A stretch of DNA of 61,271 nucleotides, taken from positions 126,336 to 187,606 of the forward strand of contig NZ_KB233227.1 of the NCBI RefSeq assembly GCF_000314855.2, read 5' to 3'. A program made the translations under genes and the position numbers. This DNA comes from Providencia burhodogranariea DSM 19968. GTDB taxonomy: Bacteria; Pseudomonadota; Gammaproteobacteria; Enterobacterales; Enterobacteriaceae. Positions 26,361 to 36,316 of this stretch are shown here, one piece after another. The notes beneath the pieces are model-generated. The model was not told the origin of the DNA and searched no databases. It saw nothing but the letters and a program-made list of their open reading frames with translations. Every line of letters starts with the position of its first letter. The stretch's first letter is position 1.

Positions 26361-27245
26361 ATGTGGTTACTTGTTATTACGACGCTGCTTTGGGCAGCGT
26401 CTTTTAGTCTGATAGGTGAATACCTTGCAGGTCAAGTTGACAGCTGGTTATCCGTTTTAATTCGGGTGTCTTTGGCTGCATTGGTGTTTTTACCTTTTTT
26501 GCGTTGGCGAGGGTTTAGCGCAAAAGTTATTATGCTGTATATGTTAGTCGGCGCATGCCAACTAGGTATTATGTATTTGTTTGTTTTTCAAGCATATCAA
26601 TATTTGACAGTCGCTGAATTTTTGTTATTCACTGTATTAACTCCACTTTATGTAACATTGATTTATGACTTGTTAGAGCGTCAACGGTTGCGAATGGGGT
26701 ATTTATTCAGTTCGTTGCTTGCCGTCATCGGCGCAGCAATCATTCGGTATGATCATTTGAGTGAGTCTTTCTGGGTAGGATTGATGTTCGTTCAATTGGC
26801 GAATATCTTCTTTGCCGTGGGGCAGGTAGGTTATAAACGCTTGATGGAAATACACCCGATTCCACAGCATCAAGCTTTTTCATGGTTCTATATCGGTGCC
26901 ACGCTAGTTGCATTAATTGGCTGGTTACTCTTTGGTAATAAGGCTATGTTGCCGACAACCAATGTACAGTGGGGGGTCCTGCTTTGGTTGGGAGTCGCAG
27001 CTTCTGGTATAGGCTATTTTATGTGGAACTATGGCGCAACTAAGGTAGACGCCGGAACCCTTGCTATTATGAATAACATGATGGTTCCAGCGGGTTTATT
27101 AGTTAACTTCGCCATATGGCAACAACATCCTGATTGGGTGAGTTTTACCATTGGAGCGAGCTTAATTGTTGCTTCTCTGTGGGTGCATAAGTACTGGATA
27201 CTTTTACCGGCTTCACGTAAGACAAATTCTCTACAGCGTGATTAG
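26361..27245 (+). CDS. bioP: Biotin transporter BioP (YigM), EamA/DMT family
   Basis: A 294-residue protein with ten predicted helices in two EamA repeats. The position next to metR-metE and the opening [23 protein letters not shown] match E. coli YigM, a biotin importer. The last 101 bases run through the 3' end of metR on the other strand. It is close to yjcE (16-base gap) and may be cotranscribed with it. Confidence 0.88.
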   Translation: MWLLVITTLLWAASFSLIGEYLAGQVDSWLSVLIRVSLAALVFLPFLRWRGFSAKVIMLYMLVGACQLGIMYLFVFQAYQYLTVAEFLLFTVLTPLYVTLIYDLLERQRLRMGYLFSSLLAVIGAAIIRYDHLSESFWVGLMFVQLANIFFAVGQVGYKRLMEIHPIPQHQAFSWFYIGATLVALIGWLLFGNKAMLPTTNVQWGVLLWLGVAASGIGYFMWNYGATKVDAGTLAIMNNMMVPAGLLVNFAIWQQHPDWVSFTIGASLIVASLWVHKYWILLPASRKTNSLQRD

Positions 27246-28101
27246 TCGCTGTTTTTGTAAAGGCTTCAATAGCAGGTTGGCGCTGTTCCCCTTCGCGGCA
27301 TGCAGCGTACAACCTGCTCCATAAACCATTCCCCAACGTTTTTGTCGTGATCAAACCTTGCTTTTCAAATGAATCAACTGCCCAATGTGGTAATGCTGCA
27401 ATGCCCATTTTAGCTGCGACCATCTGAATTAAAATCAACGTATTATCAACAGTTTTGACTGTTGGTGAAACGCCTGCTGGTTGCAAGAAATGGCGCCAAA
27501 CATCAAATCGATCGCGTTGCACTGGGTAAATCATCAAAATTTCATCAGCAAGGTCATGTGGCTCAATGATAGGTTTCTTTGCTAGTGGATGATCATTTGC
27601 CAAAATCAGCTTCACTTCATAATCAAACATTGGTGTGTAATGGATCTCCTGATCCGCCAAAATATCGGATGTCATCACGATATCTAGCTCACGTGAAAGC
27701 AATTCAGGTTGTGGTTCAAAGGTCACACCAGATTTAAAATCAACAGAGACTTGTGACCACGTTTGCCTAAATTGCTGCAATGCAGGTGTTAGCCACTGAA
27801 TACAGCTATGGCACTCAATAGCGATGCGTAGGGCTGATACGCCGGGTTCATGGCAAACACGGATAGCATCTTTCACCATTGGTAGTACTTGCTGTGCTAG
27901 CTGTAATAGCACTTCTCCTTGTGGCGTAAAGCGTAATGGCTGGCTCTTACGAACAAACAGCTTAAAGCCCAAACGATGTTCTAAGTCACTAAACTGATGT
28001 GACAAAGCTGACTGAGTTTGATGCAAGTATGTTGCTGTTGCAGCTAATGATCCGTGCTGGCTGAGTGCTTGCAATGTTTTTAAATGTTTTAATTCGATCA
28101 T
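27145..28101 (-). CDS. metR: LysR-family regulator of methionine biosynthesis
   Basis: A 318-residue LysR regulator (E. coli MetR is 317). The HTH at residues 1-60 ([20 protein letters not shown]) and the effector domain with [20 protein letters not shown] (about residue 97) match MetR. Homocysteine is the known coinducer; MetR activates metE and metH. It is divergent from metE, with control sites in the 108 bases between. Its last 33 codons overlap the end of bioP on the opposite strand. Confidence 0.95.
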   Translation of the reverse strand: MIELKHLKTLQALSQHGSLAATATYLHQTQSALSHQFSDLEHRLGFKLFVRKSQPLRFTPQGEVLLQLAQQVLPMVKDAIRVCHEPGVSALRIAIECHSCIQWLTPALQQFRQTWSQVSVDFKSGVTFEPQPELLSRELDIVMTSDILADQEIHYTPMFDYEVKLILANDHPLAKKPIIEPHDLADEILMIYPVQRDRFDVWRHFLQPAGVSPTVKTVDNTLILIQMVAAKMGIAALPHWAVDSFEKQGLITTKTLGNGLWSRLYAACREGEQRQPAIEAFTKTATNHAVENLSYVKPVKVSSTYAPTEKQQLSSLQW

Positions 28102-28189
28102 GAGAAACCTTCACGGTGAAGATGAATAATTTGCGCTTGTGCTTTATACAGTACCTGTTGATTATGGATGTGTAAACATCTAGATGGCT
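28101..28189. promoter_or_regulatory. metR-metE control region: MetR-like site and met boxes
   Basis: TGAGAAACCTTCA (28101-28113) matches the MetR site TGAA-N5-TTCA except for one base. AAACATCT and AGATGGCT (28174-28189) are two tandem 8-mers, each agreeing with the MetJ met box AGACGTCT at six of eight positions. Confidence 0.55.
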
Positions 28190-28209
28190 AAATATTTTAA
28201 GGGGTCAAT

Positions 28210-30489
28210 ATGTCTGTTATAAATCATACACTTGGGTTTCCTCGTATCGGTCTGAAAAGAGAGTTAAAACGTGCACAAGAAGATTATTGGGCAGACAAAA
28301 TTGACCAAGCTGCTCTTCTAGAGACAGGACGTGAATTACGTGCTCGCCATTGGCAGCAGCAAAAAGATGCAGGAGTGAATTTATTACCTGTTGGTGATTT
28401 CGCTTGGTATGACCAAGTTTTGACGACAAGTTTATTGTTAGGTAACGTGCCACCACGCCATCAAAATGAAGATGGTTCAATTGATTTAGATACTCTGTTT
28501 AGAGTAGCTCGTGGCCGTGCTCCAACAGGCCAACCTGCGGCAGCGGGTGAAATGACAAAATGGTTTAATACCAATTATCACTACATTGTGCCTGAATTTC
28601 AAAAGGGCCAAAAATTCTCACTGTCATGGACACAACTGTTCGACGAAGTCGATGAAGCATTAGCATTAGGCCATAATATCAAGCCTGTAGTTATCGGTCC
28701 GATTACTTATCTATGGCTAGGTAAAGTAAAAGGTGAATCATTCGATCGTTTATCTTTACTGAATGATTTGCTGCCAGTTTATCAAGAAATTCTTGCGCAT
28801 TTAGCAGAGAAAGGCATTGAATGGGTGCAAATTGATGAGCCAGCATTGGTTCTTGATTTACCTAAAGAGTGGCAAGAAGCTTATAAAACTGCATATCAAG
28901 CCCTGACAGATAGAACTAAATTACTGCTGACGACTTATTTTGATGGTATCAGTCATCACCTTGATTTAATAAAACAACTACCTATTCAAGGCCTACATGT
29001 TGATGTTGTTGCGGGTCATGATGATATTGAACAACTGCATCAAACATTACCGCCAGAGTGGGTATTATCACTCGGAATTATAAATGGTCGTAACGTGTGG
29101 AAAGCGGATTTAGGTGAAAAATTTGCTCGTGTTAAGCCATTGTTGGGTCAACGTACACTGTGGGTGGGTTCATCTTGTTCATTATTGCACAGCCCAATTG
29201 ATCTGAATGATGAAACGCGTTTAGATGCAGAAGTTAAAAGCTGGTTTGCTTTTGCGCTACAAAAATGTGATGAGTTAGCACTATTGTCAAAAGCACTCGG
29301 TGAGCCAACAGAAGCCTACGTGACTAAGCTAGAAAAATACAGCCTACCTATTCGTGCTCGAAAGACGTCAACACGGGTGAATAATGCCGCAGTAGCACAA
29401 CGTTTAAGAGCAATTCGTAAAGGGGATTCAGAGCGTAATAGCCCATACGCAGCTCGTGCACAGCGTCAACGTGAGCGTTTCAATTTGCCTTTATGGCCAA
29501 CAACGACCATTGGTTCTTTCCCTCAAACCAGCGAAATCAGAACACTACGTCTTGATTTCAAAAAAGGGAATGTGGATAAAATCAATTATCGTACAAGTAT
29601 TAGTGAACATATTAAGCAAGCGATTAAAGAGCAAGAACTCCTCGATATCGATGTGTTAGTTCATGGCGAAGCTGAACGTAACGATATGGTTGAGTACTTT
29701 GGTGAGCACTTTGATGGTTATGTATTTACCCAAAATGGTTGGGTACAAAGCTATGGTTCACGCTGCGTGAAACCACCTGTCATTATCGGCGATATCAGCC
29801 GCCCTGAAGCGATTACTGTTGAGTGGGCTAAGTATGCGCAATCCTTAACTGAAAAACCTGTCAAAGGGATGTTAACGGGGCCTGTGACTATTCTATGTTG
29901 GTCATTCCCTCGTGAGGATGTTAGCCGTGAAACTATTGCGAAGCAAATCGCATTGGCACTGAGTGATGAAGTCGACGATTTACAAAAAGCAGGGATCGGT
30001 ATCATTCAAATTGATGAGCCAGCACTACGTGAAGGCTTACCACTGCGTAAAGAAGAGTGGGCCGAATACTTAGACTGGGCTGTTGATGCGTTTAAATTAA
30101 GTGCTGCTATTGCTGAAGATGATACTCAGATCCACACTCACATGTGTTATTGCGAGTTCAATGACATCATGGATTCAATCGCAGCACTGGATGCGGATGT
30201 TATTACCATTGAAACTTCTCGTTCAGATATGGATCTGCTGGATGCATTCGAAGATTTTGATTACCCAAATGGAATTGGGCCGGGTGTGTATGATATTCAC
30301 TCACCAAACGTGCCAAGTGTCGAGTGGATTGTGGCATTACTGAGAAAAGCAGCAGACCGTGTTCCTGTTGAGCGTCTATGGGTCAATCCAGACTGTGGTC
30401 TGAAAACTCGAGGCTGGATAGAAACTCGTCAATCGCTAGCTAACATGGTAGAAGCAGCGAAGAAGCTGAGAAGTGAATCTCAAGCTTAA
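28210..30489 (+). CDS. metE: Cobalamin-independent methionine synthase
   Basis: A 759-residue enzyme (E. coli 753) that moves a methyl group from 5-methyltetrahydropteroyltriglutamate to homocysteine. The N-terminal barrel starts [20 protein letters not shown]. The C-terminal barrel begins near residue 430 with [15 protein letters not shown]. The Zn site is visible as HTHMCYCEF (His and Cys, about residue 645) and [11 protein letters not shown] (Cys, about residue 730). A ribosome binding site AAGGGG precedes the ATG. The terminator at 30522-30564 follows. Confidence 0.97.
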   Translation: MSVINHTLGFPRIGLKRELKRAQEDYWADKIDQAALLETGRELRARHWQQQKDAGVNLLPVGDFAWYDQVLTTSLLLGNVPPRHQNEDGSIDLDTLFRVARGRAPTGQPAAAGEMTKWFNTNYHYIVPEFQKGQKFSLSWTQLFDEVDEALALGHNIKPVVIGPITYLWLGKVKGESFDRLSLLNDLLPVYQEILAHLAEKGIEWVQIDEPALVLDLPKEWQEAYKTAYQALTDRTKLLLTTYFDGISHHLDLIKQLPIQGLHVDVVAGHDDIEQLHQTLPPEWVLSLGIINGRNVWKADLGEKFARVKPLLGQRTLWVGSSCSLLHSPIDLNDETRLDAEVKSWFAFALQKCDELALLSKALGEPTEAYVTKLEKYSLPIRARKTSTRVNNAAVAQRLRAIRKGDSERNSPYAARAQRQRERFNLPLWPTTTIGSFPQTSEIRTLRLDFKKGNVDKINYRTSISEHIKQAIKEQELLDIDVLVHGEAERNDMVEYFGEHFDGYVFTQNGWVQSYGSRCVKPPVIIGDISRPEAITVEWAKYAQSLTEKPVKGMLTGPVTILCWSFPREDVSRETIAKQIALALSDEVDDLQKAGIGIIQIDEPALREGLPLRKEEWAEYLDWAVDAFKLSAAIAEDDTQIHTHMCYCEFNDIMDSIAALDADVITIETSRSDMDLLDAFEDFDYPNGIGPGVYDIHSPNVPSVEWIVALLRKAADRVPVERLWVNPDCGLKTRGWIETRQSLANMVEAAKKLRSESQA

Positions 30490-30521
30490 TAATTAAGTAA
30501 TATTAGAGATTAAATTACTTA

Positions 30522-30564
30522 AAGCGGTAGGTTAGCCAATAGGTTGACTTACCGTTTTCGTTTT
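30522..30564 (+). terminator. Terminator of metE
   Basis: Arms 30522-30537 and 30542-30554 pair over about 13 positions including G-U pairs, followed by TTTTCGTTTT. Confidence 0.7.
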
Positions 30565-30761
30565 ATAGTCTAATGTGAAATATTGACATATAAATATAAT
30601 TCCAATCATTTTATTTGCATCGAATTATGAAATAAGATTATAAATTGCAAAGGAAAAAAATAACTAGTTGAAATATAGTGAAAATTTTATATTTTCATAT
30701 AAGGATTTAAAGTGACGATAAAGATTTATCGTCACAAAACGTGACATGTCACACTGTACAA

Positions 30762-31151
30762 TTATCCAAACAATTTCTCTTTCAGCATATCCATACCGAC
30801 TGCGGTTAAATCGACATTCTCAGGAATAACACCTTCTGGAGTGGCTTTATTAACTAGCTTAGGTAGATATTTAGCGATTAACTCAGCCGTTTCTTGTGAA
30901 TCAAAACCGACGCTTTGTGCCAATTGTTGGATATCTAAGTTACCAAATACCTGAACTAATTGATTAACGTTGATAGGTAAGTTTTCACTGTCGCTGATCC
31001 ATGACTGAATGATATTACTTAAACCTTGTTGGTTAAATTTATCTGCTACGCCTACTAGCCCGCCTTGCTGCTCAATCCATTTAACGACAGATTGAAATTG
31101 ACTCATTTTGTCACCGGCAACCATGGTGATCAGTTGATCAAATAGACCCAT
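30762..31151 (-). CDS. YidB-like DUF937 family protein
   Basis: A 129-residue protein beginning MGLFDQLITMVAG, typical of YidB/DUF937 proteins, with the Gly-rich VKWIEQQGGLVGVADKFNQQGLSNIIQSW in two parts and a helical C-terminal half ending LKEKLFG. Function is unknown. The ATG at 31151 has GAGGAG nine bases upstream; an earlier ATG at 31166 is less well placed. Confidence 0.75.
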   Translation of the reverse strand: MGLFDQLITMVAGDKMSQFQSVVKWIEQQGGLVGVADKFNQQGLSNIIQSWISDSENLPINVNQLVQVFGNLDIQQLAQSVGFDSQETAELIAKYLPKLVNKATPEGVIPENVDLTAVGMDMLKEKLFG

Positions 31152-31544
31152 TAAACGACTCCTCATTGATTATTACTGTGGAATCTAATCCCTGTTAGAG
31201 GCTCTAGAAACCTATCAAAATTAATTAATCGGCTATTTTGGTCAATTTCAACAGGGCGTCAATCAAAAATGACGAAATTATTCTCAACTGAATGTAAATA
31301 CAGATAAATTTAATTGTTACAGCATAAGAAAAAAGGAGTCGTACATATGTCACATTTTTTATCACATCGTGATGTGAATGAATTTGTGAGTTATCAAAAA
31401 TAAAAAATGATATAAAATCAATAACATAATAACAAAGCGTACCTATTTTATATTATTCGCAATGTGATTATAGTCATGTGTTTGTGAAATTTGTTATGTA
31501 AGAATTCACATCAATCACAAGGATTAACAACATCAGGGATTGTT
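31152..31544. other. Promoter region of the erythronate operon
   Basis: About 390 bases between yidB and the ltnD remnant. A 16-bp near-palindrome, TCACATCGTGATGTGA (31362-31377), could be the operator of the DeoR-type regulator. TGTGATTATAGTCATG (31463-31478) is a CRP-like site with 8 of 10 key bases. A short frame at 31347-31403 is listed separately. Confidence 0.45.
31347..31403 (+). CDS. Possible 18-residue leader ORF
   Basis: ATG 31347 follows AAAAGGAG with an 8-base gap, a near-ideal ribosome binding site, and the frame encodes MSHFLSHRDVNEFVSYQK then TAA. The operator-like palindrome lies inside it. It could be a small leader peptide or a coincidence. Confidence 0.25.
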   Translation: MSHFLSHRDVNEFVSYQK

Positions 31545-31766
31545 ATGAAAAATTTTGTTAAGAATATCGGTGTTGTTGGTTTGGGTTCTAAGGGAATAAA
31601 TTAACCTTTCAAAATGATATTCCCAGCAACAGCTCATCAGGTATTTATCTCTGCAAGCAATGAAGGATTTTGCCTTCAAGATGACAGCGCAGTGATCAAA
31701 ACCTTCAAAGGAATTTCTTTACCGGAGAAAAAGCATGACAGTGAAATTAGGCGTCATCGCCGATGA
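31545..31766 (+). pseudogene. ltnD: L-threonate dehydrogenase remnant with large internal deletion
   Basis: The 5' end encodes KNIGVVGLGSKGIN followed by TAA. It has the Rossmann Gly motif with which LtnD (YgbJ) begins. From 31620 the same frame encodes FPATAHQVFISASNEG and then DDSAVIKTFKGISLP, which resembles the C-terminus of the same family (AADxxFxxAxxxGxGxxDDSAVIK). About 240 central codons are missing. The position directly before otnK is where ltnD lies in related operons. The deletion removes the catalytic Lys and most of the NAD domain, so the gene is dead. Confidence 0.8.
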
Positions 31767-33012
31767 CTTTACTGGTGCGACAGACATCGCTGGATTTATG
31801 GTACAAAACGGCTGGCGCGTTGTTCAGTTATTGAATGAACCAGATGAAAATACCGTTGTGCCTCAAGATGTTGATGCCATCGTCATTAGCTTAAAAAGCC
31901 GTTCATGCCCAGTGGATGAAGCTATCAATGCATCGGTTAATGCCTGCAATTGGTTAAAACAGCAAGCGAAGTGTGAGCAAATTTTCTTTAAGTATTGCTC
32001 AACGTTTGATTCTACTGAAAAAGGCAATATCGGACCTGTCACCGATGCACTCATGAAGCAGCTAGGTACTCAGAAGGCACTGATTTGTCCTGCACTGCCA
32101 ATCAATGGCAGAACCGTAGTTCATGGCCACTTATTCGTTAATGGTCAGTTACTGAATGAAAGTGGTATGCAACATCACCCGGTAACACCAATGACTGATG
32201 CTAACCTACTACGTGTCATGGAAAAACAATCCGAGGGAAAAGCGGGATTGATTTGGCTAGCTGATATTCAGTTAGGTCGTGATGTTATTGAGCAACGTTT
32301 AGCCACGTTAGCAGAGCAAGATGTGAGTTATGTCATCGTCGATTCATTGACGATGGACGATTTGTTACCTATTGCTAGCGCTGTCAAGAGTATGCCGCTA
32401 TTAACCGGCGGTTCTGGCCTTGGTGCGGCGTTAGCGAATATTGATACAGGTTGTGAGTGGGGAGCAGGAGCGGGGCGCGGTAGAAAACCATCGGGTCATG
32501 ATCGTAAAACCATTATTTTATCCGGTAGCTGTTCGGTGATGACGAATAAGCAAGTACAAAACTACCAACAAATCGCGCCTACAAAAGTGCTCGATGTGGG
32601 GGAGTGCTTACATAACCCACAGTATGCACAGCAATTAGCTAACTGGGTTCAACAGCAGAAAATAACAGGCCTTGCTCCGTTGTTATATGCGACTCAGCCA
32701 CCAGAAATTCTGAAAAAGATTCAAGAAACTTATGGCGCAGAACTCGCCAGTAGCGCAGTAGAAAACGTATTTGGTGAAGTTGTGAAACTATTGCAAGCTC
32801 AGGGCTATAACACCTTTATTATCGCTGGTGGTGAGACATCCGGCAAAGTCGTTCAAAGCCTTGGAACCCAGCAATTGAGTATAGGTGCGCCAATTGCACC
32901 GGGAGTTCCATGGGTACAGGATTTAACAAGCAGTCACTGGTTGGCACTCAAATCGGGTAATTTCGGCCAAGAGAATTTCTTCCAGTATGCACAGGAGATG
33001 TTTAATGAGTGA
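31735..33012 (+). CDS. otnK: 3-oxo-tetronate kinase
   Basis: A 425-residue DUF1537-type kinase that phosphorylates 3-oxo-tetronate at O4. The N-terminal domain opens KLGVIADDFTGATDIAGFM (Asp-Asp-Thr substrate site). The C-terminal domain has the nucleotide-binding ILSGSCSVMT (about residue 262) and IAGGETSGKVVQSLG (about residue 363). It overlaps the ltnD remnant and the start of otnC. It is the first intact enzyme of the operon. Confidence 0.92.
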   Translation: MTVKLGVIADDFTGATDIAGFMVQNGWRVVQLLNEPDENTVVPQDVDAIVISLKSRSCPVDEAINASVNACNWLKQQAKCEQIFFKYCSTFDSTEKGNIGPVTDALMKQLGTQKALICPALPINGRTVVHGHLFVNGQLLNESGMQHHPVTPMTDANLLRVMEKQSEGKAGLIWLADIQLGRDVIEQRLATLAEQDVSYVIVDSLTMDDLLPIASAVKSMPLLTGGSGLGAALANIDTGCEWGAGAGRGRKPSGHDRKTIILSGSCSVMTNKQVQNYQQIAPTKVLDVGECLHNPQYAQQLANWVQQQKITGLAPLLYATQPPEILKKIQETYGAELASSAVENVFGEVVKLLQAQGYNTFIIAGGETSGKVVQSLGTQQLSIGAPIAPGVPWVQDLTSSHWLALKSGNFGQENFFQYAQEMFNE

Positions 33013-33646
33013 AGAGAAGGCGCTGCGGCAAGAGCTGGCTGACTGGGCTAAATCAATGTTTAACCGGGGTTATAGCAGCGGTGGTGCGGGAAATATTAGT
33101 GCCAAACTTTCCGATGGGAGCATTATTGTCACGCCAACCAATTCAAGCTTTGGTGATTTAGACCCAGCAAAATTGAGTAAGTTGGATGAAGAAGGTCGCT
33201 GGATTGACGGTGATAAGCCAACGAAAGAAGTTTCTATGCATATGGCAATGTACCGACAACGTCCTGATTGCCGAGCAGTTGTACATTTACATTCGCCTTG
33301 GCTGACTGCGCTATCCTGTTTACCCGGACTTGATAGCACTAACTGCTTACCGCCGATCACACCTTACTATGTGATGCGGGTAGGGAAATTACCATTAGTT
33401 CAATATTTGCCACCCGGTGATGACCGCATAGGTGAGGAAATAGAAAGGCTTGCATCAAACCATAACGCAGTTTTGTTATCGAATCATGGCCCTGTGGTTG
33501 GCGGTAAAACATTAAGACAAGCTTTCTTCAATGCTGAAGAACTTGAAGATACGGCTCGCTTATATATTACTTTGCGACCACATGGTTTTACTACATTGAC
33601 TCAAGAACAAGTTAACGAGCTAGAAAGTCGTTATCCACAGAAATGA
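33005..33646 (+). CDS. otnC: 3-oxo-tetronate 4-phosphate decarboxylase (class II aldolase family)
   Basis: A 213-residue class II aldolase/adducin protein that decarboxylates 3-oxo-tetronate 4-phosphate to dihydroxyacetone phosphate. GYSSGGAGNISAKLSDGS (about residue 24) binds the phosphate, VVHLHSPW (about residue 93) holds two Zn-binding His, and LLSNHGPVVGG (about residue 156) the third. The ATG at 33005 overlaps the otnK stop as ATGAGTGA, with AGGAG upstream, so it is translationally coupled. Confidence 0.92.
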   Translation: MSEEKALRQELADWAKSMFNRGYSSGGAGNISAKLSDGSIIVTPTNSSFGDLDPAKLSKLDEEGRWIDGDKPTKEVSMHMAMYRQRPDCRAVVHLHSPWLTALSCLPGLDSTNCLPPITPYYVMRVGKLPLVQYLPPGDDRIGEEIERLASNHNAVLLSNHGPVVGGKTLRQAFFNAEELEDTARLYITLRPHGFTTLTQEQVNELESRYPQK

Positions 33647-33656
33647 GGAATTAAAA

Positions 33657-34436
33657 ATGGCTAAATTTGCAGCAAACCTCAGTATGATGTTTAACGAAGT
33701 TGCTTTTATTCAACGATTTGAACGTGCAGCTAATGCAGGTTTCTCTGGTGTTGAGTACTTGTTCCCTTATGAAGAAACAGCGGAAGCGATTGCCGCAGAA
33801 TTAGCAAAATATAACCTAACACAAGCCTTATTTAATATGCCAGCAGGTGATTGGGTAGCTGGTGAACGTGGCATGGCATCAATTCCGGGTCGTGAAGACG
33901 AGTTCGCACAAGGTGTACAAACAGCACTTAAATACGCCAAGGCATTAGGTTGTAAACAAATTCATGCTATGGCAGGCAAGCTGGATGTGCGTTTTACGCC
34001 AGAGCAGCAGCAAGCCTGTTTTATTAAAAATATTCAATATGCAGCAGATATCATGGCAGAGCACGGTATTCGCATCCTGATTGAACCCATCAATACCCGT
34101 GATATGCCGGGATATTTCCTGACAACGCAAAAACAAGCAGAAGCGTTACTACCTGAAATTGCACGTGAAAATGTATTTATCCAGTTAGATTTATATCACT
34201 GCCAAATAATGGAAGGTGATTTATTAAAAACAATTGAGCGTTTATGGGGTAAATTTAGCCATATCCAGATAGCGTCAGTCCCATATCGCCATGAACCTGA
34301 TAGCGGAGAAGTCAACTACCCATGGATTTTCAATCAATTAGATGAAATGGGTTACCAAGGTTGGCTTGGGTGTGAATACCACCCTGTGGGTCGCACAGAA
34401 GATGGTTTGGGCTGGTTGAAACAAGCACAGTCATAA
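33657..34436 (+). CDS. otnI: 2-oxo-tetronate isomerase (hydroxypyruvate isomerase family)
   Basis: A 259-residue AP-endonuclease-2-type TIM barrel that interconverts 2-oxo- and 3-oxo-tetronate. FAANLSMMFNEVAFIQRF opens the barrel; LIEPINTRDMPGYFL (about residue 140), FIQLDLYHCQIMEGD (about residue 178) and LGCEYHPVG (about residue 238) carry the metal-binding Glu, Asp, His and Glu residues. GAGGAA precedes the ATG, ten bases after otnC. Confidence 0.92.
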   Translation: MAKFAANLSMMFNEVAFIQRFERAANAGFSGVEYLFPYEETAEAIAAELAKYNLTQALFNMPAGDWVAGERGMASIPGREDEFAQGVQTALKYAKALGCKQIHAMAGKLDVRFTPEQQQACFIKNIQYAADIMAEHGIRILIEPINTRDMPGYFLTTQKQAEALLPEIARENVFIQLDLYHCQIMEGDLLKTIERLWGKFSHIQIASVPYRHEPDSGEVNYPWIFNQLDEMGYQGWLGCEYHPVGRTEDGLGWLKQAQS

Positions 34437-34448
34437 ATAGGAGAACCT

Positions 34449-35225
34449 ATGATCCCTTCAGAACGTCGTGATTTTATTTACCGTTATGTTCATGAATACC
34501 AAACTGCATCGATCAGTGATTTGGTTGATTTAATGAATGTTTCACATATGACGGTAAGACGTGATATCCACATGCTGGAAGAAGAAGGGAAGGTCGTCGC
34601 GATTAGTGGTGGTGTTAGGTTAAACGATGCATTACGCCAAGAGCTTCCATGGAGTGAAAAGGCGCGCTTACATCATCTCAGTAAGCGTGATATCGGCAAA
34701 TTTGCATCATCGTTGGTTGAAGATGGGCAAGTGGTTTATCTCGATGCGGGTACCACGACTTTTGAAATAGCTCGAGTGCTTGGTGAGCGTTTCAACTTAA
34801 CCATAGTGACGAATGATTTTTCAATTATGCAGTATTTGATGGCTAAGTCTCAGCTCAATTTGTATCACACGGGAGGGCAGGTGGATAAACGTAATCACTC
34901 ATGTGTCGGCAATACTGCCGCGATGATGTTACAGACGTTAAATGTCGATGTAGCATTTATCAGCACCAGCTCTTGGGATTTGCAACATGGGGTTTCAACA
35001 CCACACGAAGAAAAAGTACAAATAAAACAAACATTATTAAATGTAGCTCGGCGCTGTGTGCTGGTCTCTGATAGTAGTAAATTCGGTAAGTACGGCATGT
35101 TTCGTGTCTGCCCACTGAATCAATTACACGACATCATTTGTGATGATCAATTACCTATCGATGTTGTGCAACGAATAACTGAACAAAATATAAAACTTCA
35201 TCTAATAAAAACATCCTCAACATAA
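34449..35225 (+). CDS. DeoR-family transcriptional regulator of the tetronate operon
   Basis: A 258-residue DeoR protein. The N-terminal HTH (SISDLVDLMNVSHMTVRRDI, about residue 19) is followed by the phosphosugar-isomerase-like sensor domain with VVYLDAGTTTFEIARVL (about residue 97) and the C-terminal DSSKFGKYG. It resembles YgbI, which lies beside the E. coli ygb genes. It probably represses this operon and responds to a phosphorylated intermediate. A TAGGAG site precedes the ATG. Its place inside the operon makes it self-regulated. Confidence 0.85.
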   Translation: MIPSERRDFIYRYVHEYQTASISDLVDLMNVSHMTVRRDIHMLEEEGKVVAISGGVRLNDALRQELPWSEKARLHHLSKRDIGKFASSLVEDGQVVYLDAGTTTFEIARVLGERFNLTIVTNDFSIMQYLMAKSQLNLYHTGGQVDKRNHSCVGNTAAMMLQTLNVDVAFISTSSWDLQHGVSTPHEEKVQIKQTLLNVARRCVLVSDSSKFGKYGMFRVCPLNQLHDIICDDQLPIDVVQRITEQNIKLHLIKTSST

Positions 35226-35346
35226 TTCGAGTCGCTAAATGTAGAATTTTATTTGCTGCATATACGCGACAACTTGAAGTATCAAGGGGAAATAATCTTA
35301 CCTAAAGATGAATAGCCTGCAAAAGGCTATTTCAAGGAGAACTACA

Positions 35347-36306
35347 ATGAAAGTTATTATCACTGGTGGCGCCGGTTTTCTGGGCCAACAGCTAGCTACT
35401 GCTTTGCTTAAAAACAGCCAGGACTTTAAATTTGACCAACTTGTGTTAGCTGATATTCAGTGCCCTACATCACCGATTGAAGATGCGAGAGTAAGTTGTG
35501 TTGCCTTAGATTTAACCCAAGCGGGTGCTGCGGATAAACTGATTGACGCCCAAACGGACGTTGTCTATCACCTTGCTGCTATCGTGAGTAGCCATGCTGA
35601 AAGTGATTTTGATTTAGGTATGAAAGTGAATTTCGAAGCAACCCAGAAATTGCTGGAAGCTGCTCGAGAAAAGAATCCGGCAATCAAGTTTATCTTCACT
35701 AGTTCGCTGGCGGTATTTGGTGGCGAGCTGCCTGATGTGATCACCGATCTGTGTGTCGTCAATCCACAATCCTCTTATGGCGCGCAAAAAGCTATGTGTG
35801 AGCTGATGGTGAATGATTATTCACGTAAAGGCTATGTTGATGGGCGTGTCATGCGTTTACCAACAATCAGTATTCGTCCGGGTGTGCCTAACAAAGCGGC
35901 ATCTTCATTTGCGAGTGGCATTATTCGTGAGCCATTAAATGGCATCGAAAGTGTATGCCCTGTATCACCAGAGTTAGCACTGTGGCTCTCTAGTCCAGAA
36001 ACCGTGGTAAATAACTTTATTCATGCAGCAACTGTTCCTGCTGCAAAATTTGGTAAATCCCGCACGGTTAATTTACCGGGGATTACCGTTACAGTTCAGG
36101 AAATGATTGATGCCTTGCGTGACGTGGCAGGACAACAAGCAGTTGATCTTATCCGCTTTGAACCAGATGAAGCGATTAACCGCATTGTTGCAAGCTGGCC
36201 GGGTAAGTTTGATATCAGCCGTGCATTAAGTCTTGGTTTTCGTGCAGATGGTTCATTCAATGATGCTATCCGTTCATTCATCACTCATCATGGCTCACAG
36301 CAATAG
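35347..36306 (+). CDS. denD: D-erythronate dehydrogenase
   Basis: A 319-residue extended SDR enzyme that oxidises D-erythronate with NAD. VIITGGAGFLGQQLA at residues 3-17 is the GxxGxxG NAD site. LTSSLAVFGG-type sequence (FTSSLAVFGGELPD, about residue 117) and SSYGAQKAMCELM with the YxxxK pair (about residue 140) form the active site. The length matches DenD. The ATG at 35347 has AAGGAG upstream; a further upstream frame start at 35308 has no support. With ltnD broken this is the only dehydrogenase left in the operon. Confidence 0.9.
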   Translation: MKVIITGGAGFLGQQLATALLKNSQDFKFDQLVLADIQCPTSPIEDARVSCVALDLTQAGAADKLIDAQTDVVYHLAAIVSSHAESDFDLGMKVNFEATQKLLEAAREKNPAIKFIFTSSLAVFGGELPDVITDLCVVNPQSSYGAQKAMCELMVNDYSRKGYVDGRVMRLPTISIRPGVPNKAASSFASGIIREPLNGIESVCPVSPELALWLSSPETVVNNFIHAATVPAAKFGKSRTVNLPGITVTVQEMIDALRDVAGQQAVDLIRFEPDEAINRIVASWPGKFDISRALSLGFRADGSFNDAIRSFITHHGSQQ

Positions 36307-36316
36307 GGGATAAGCG

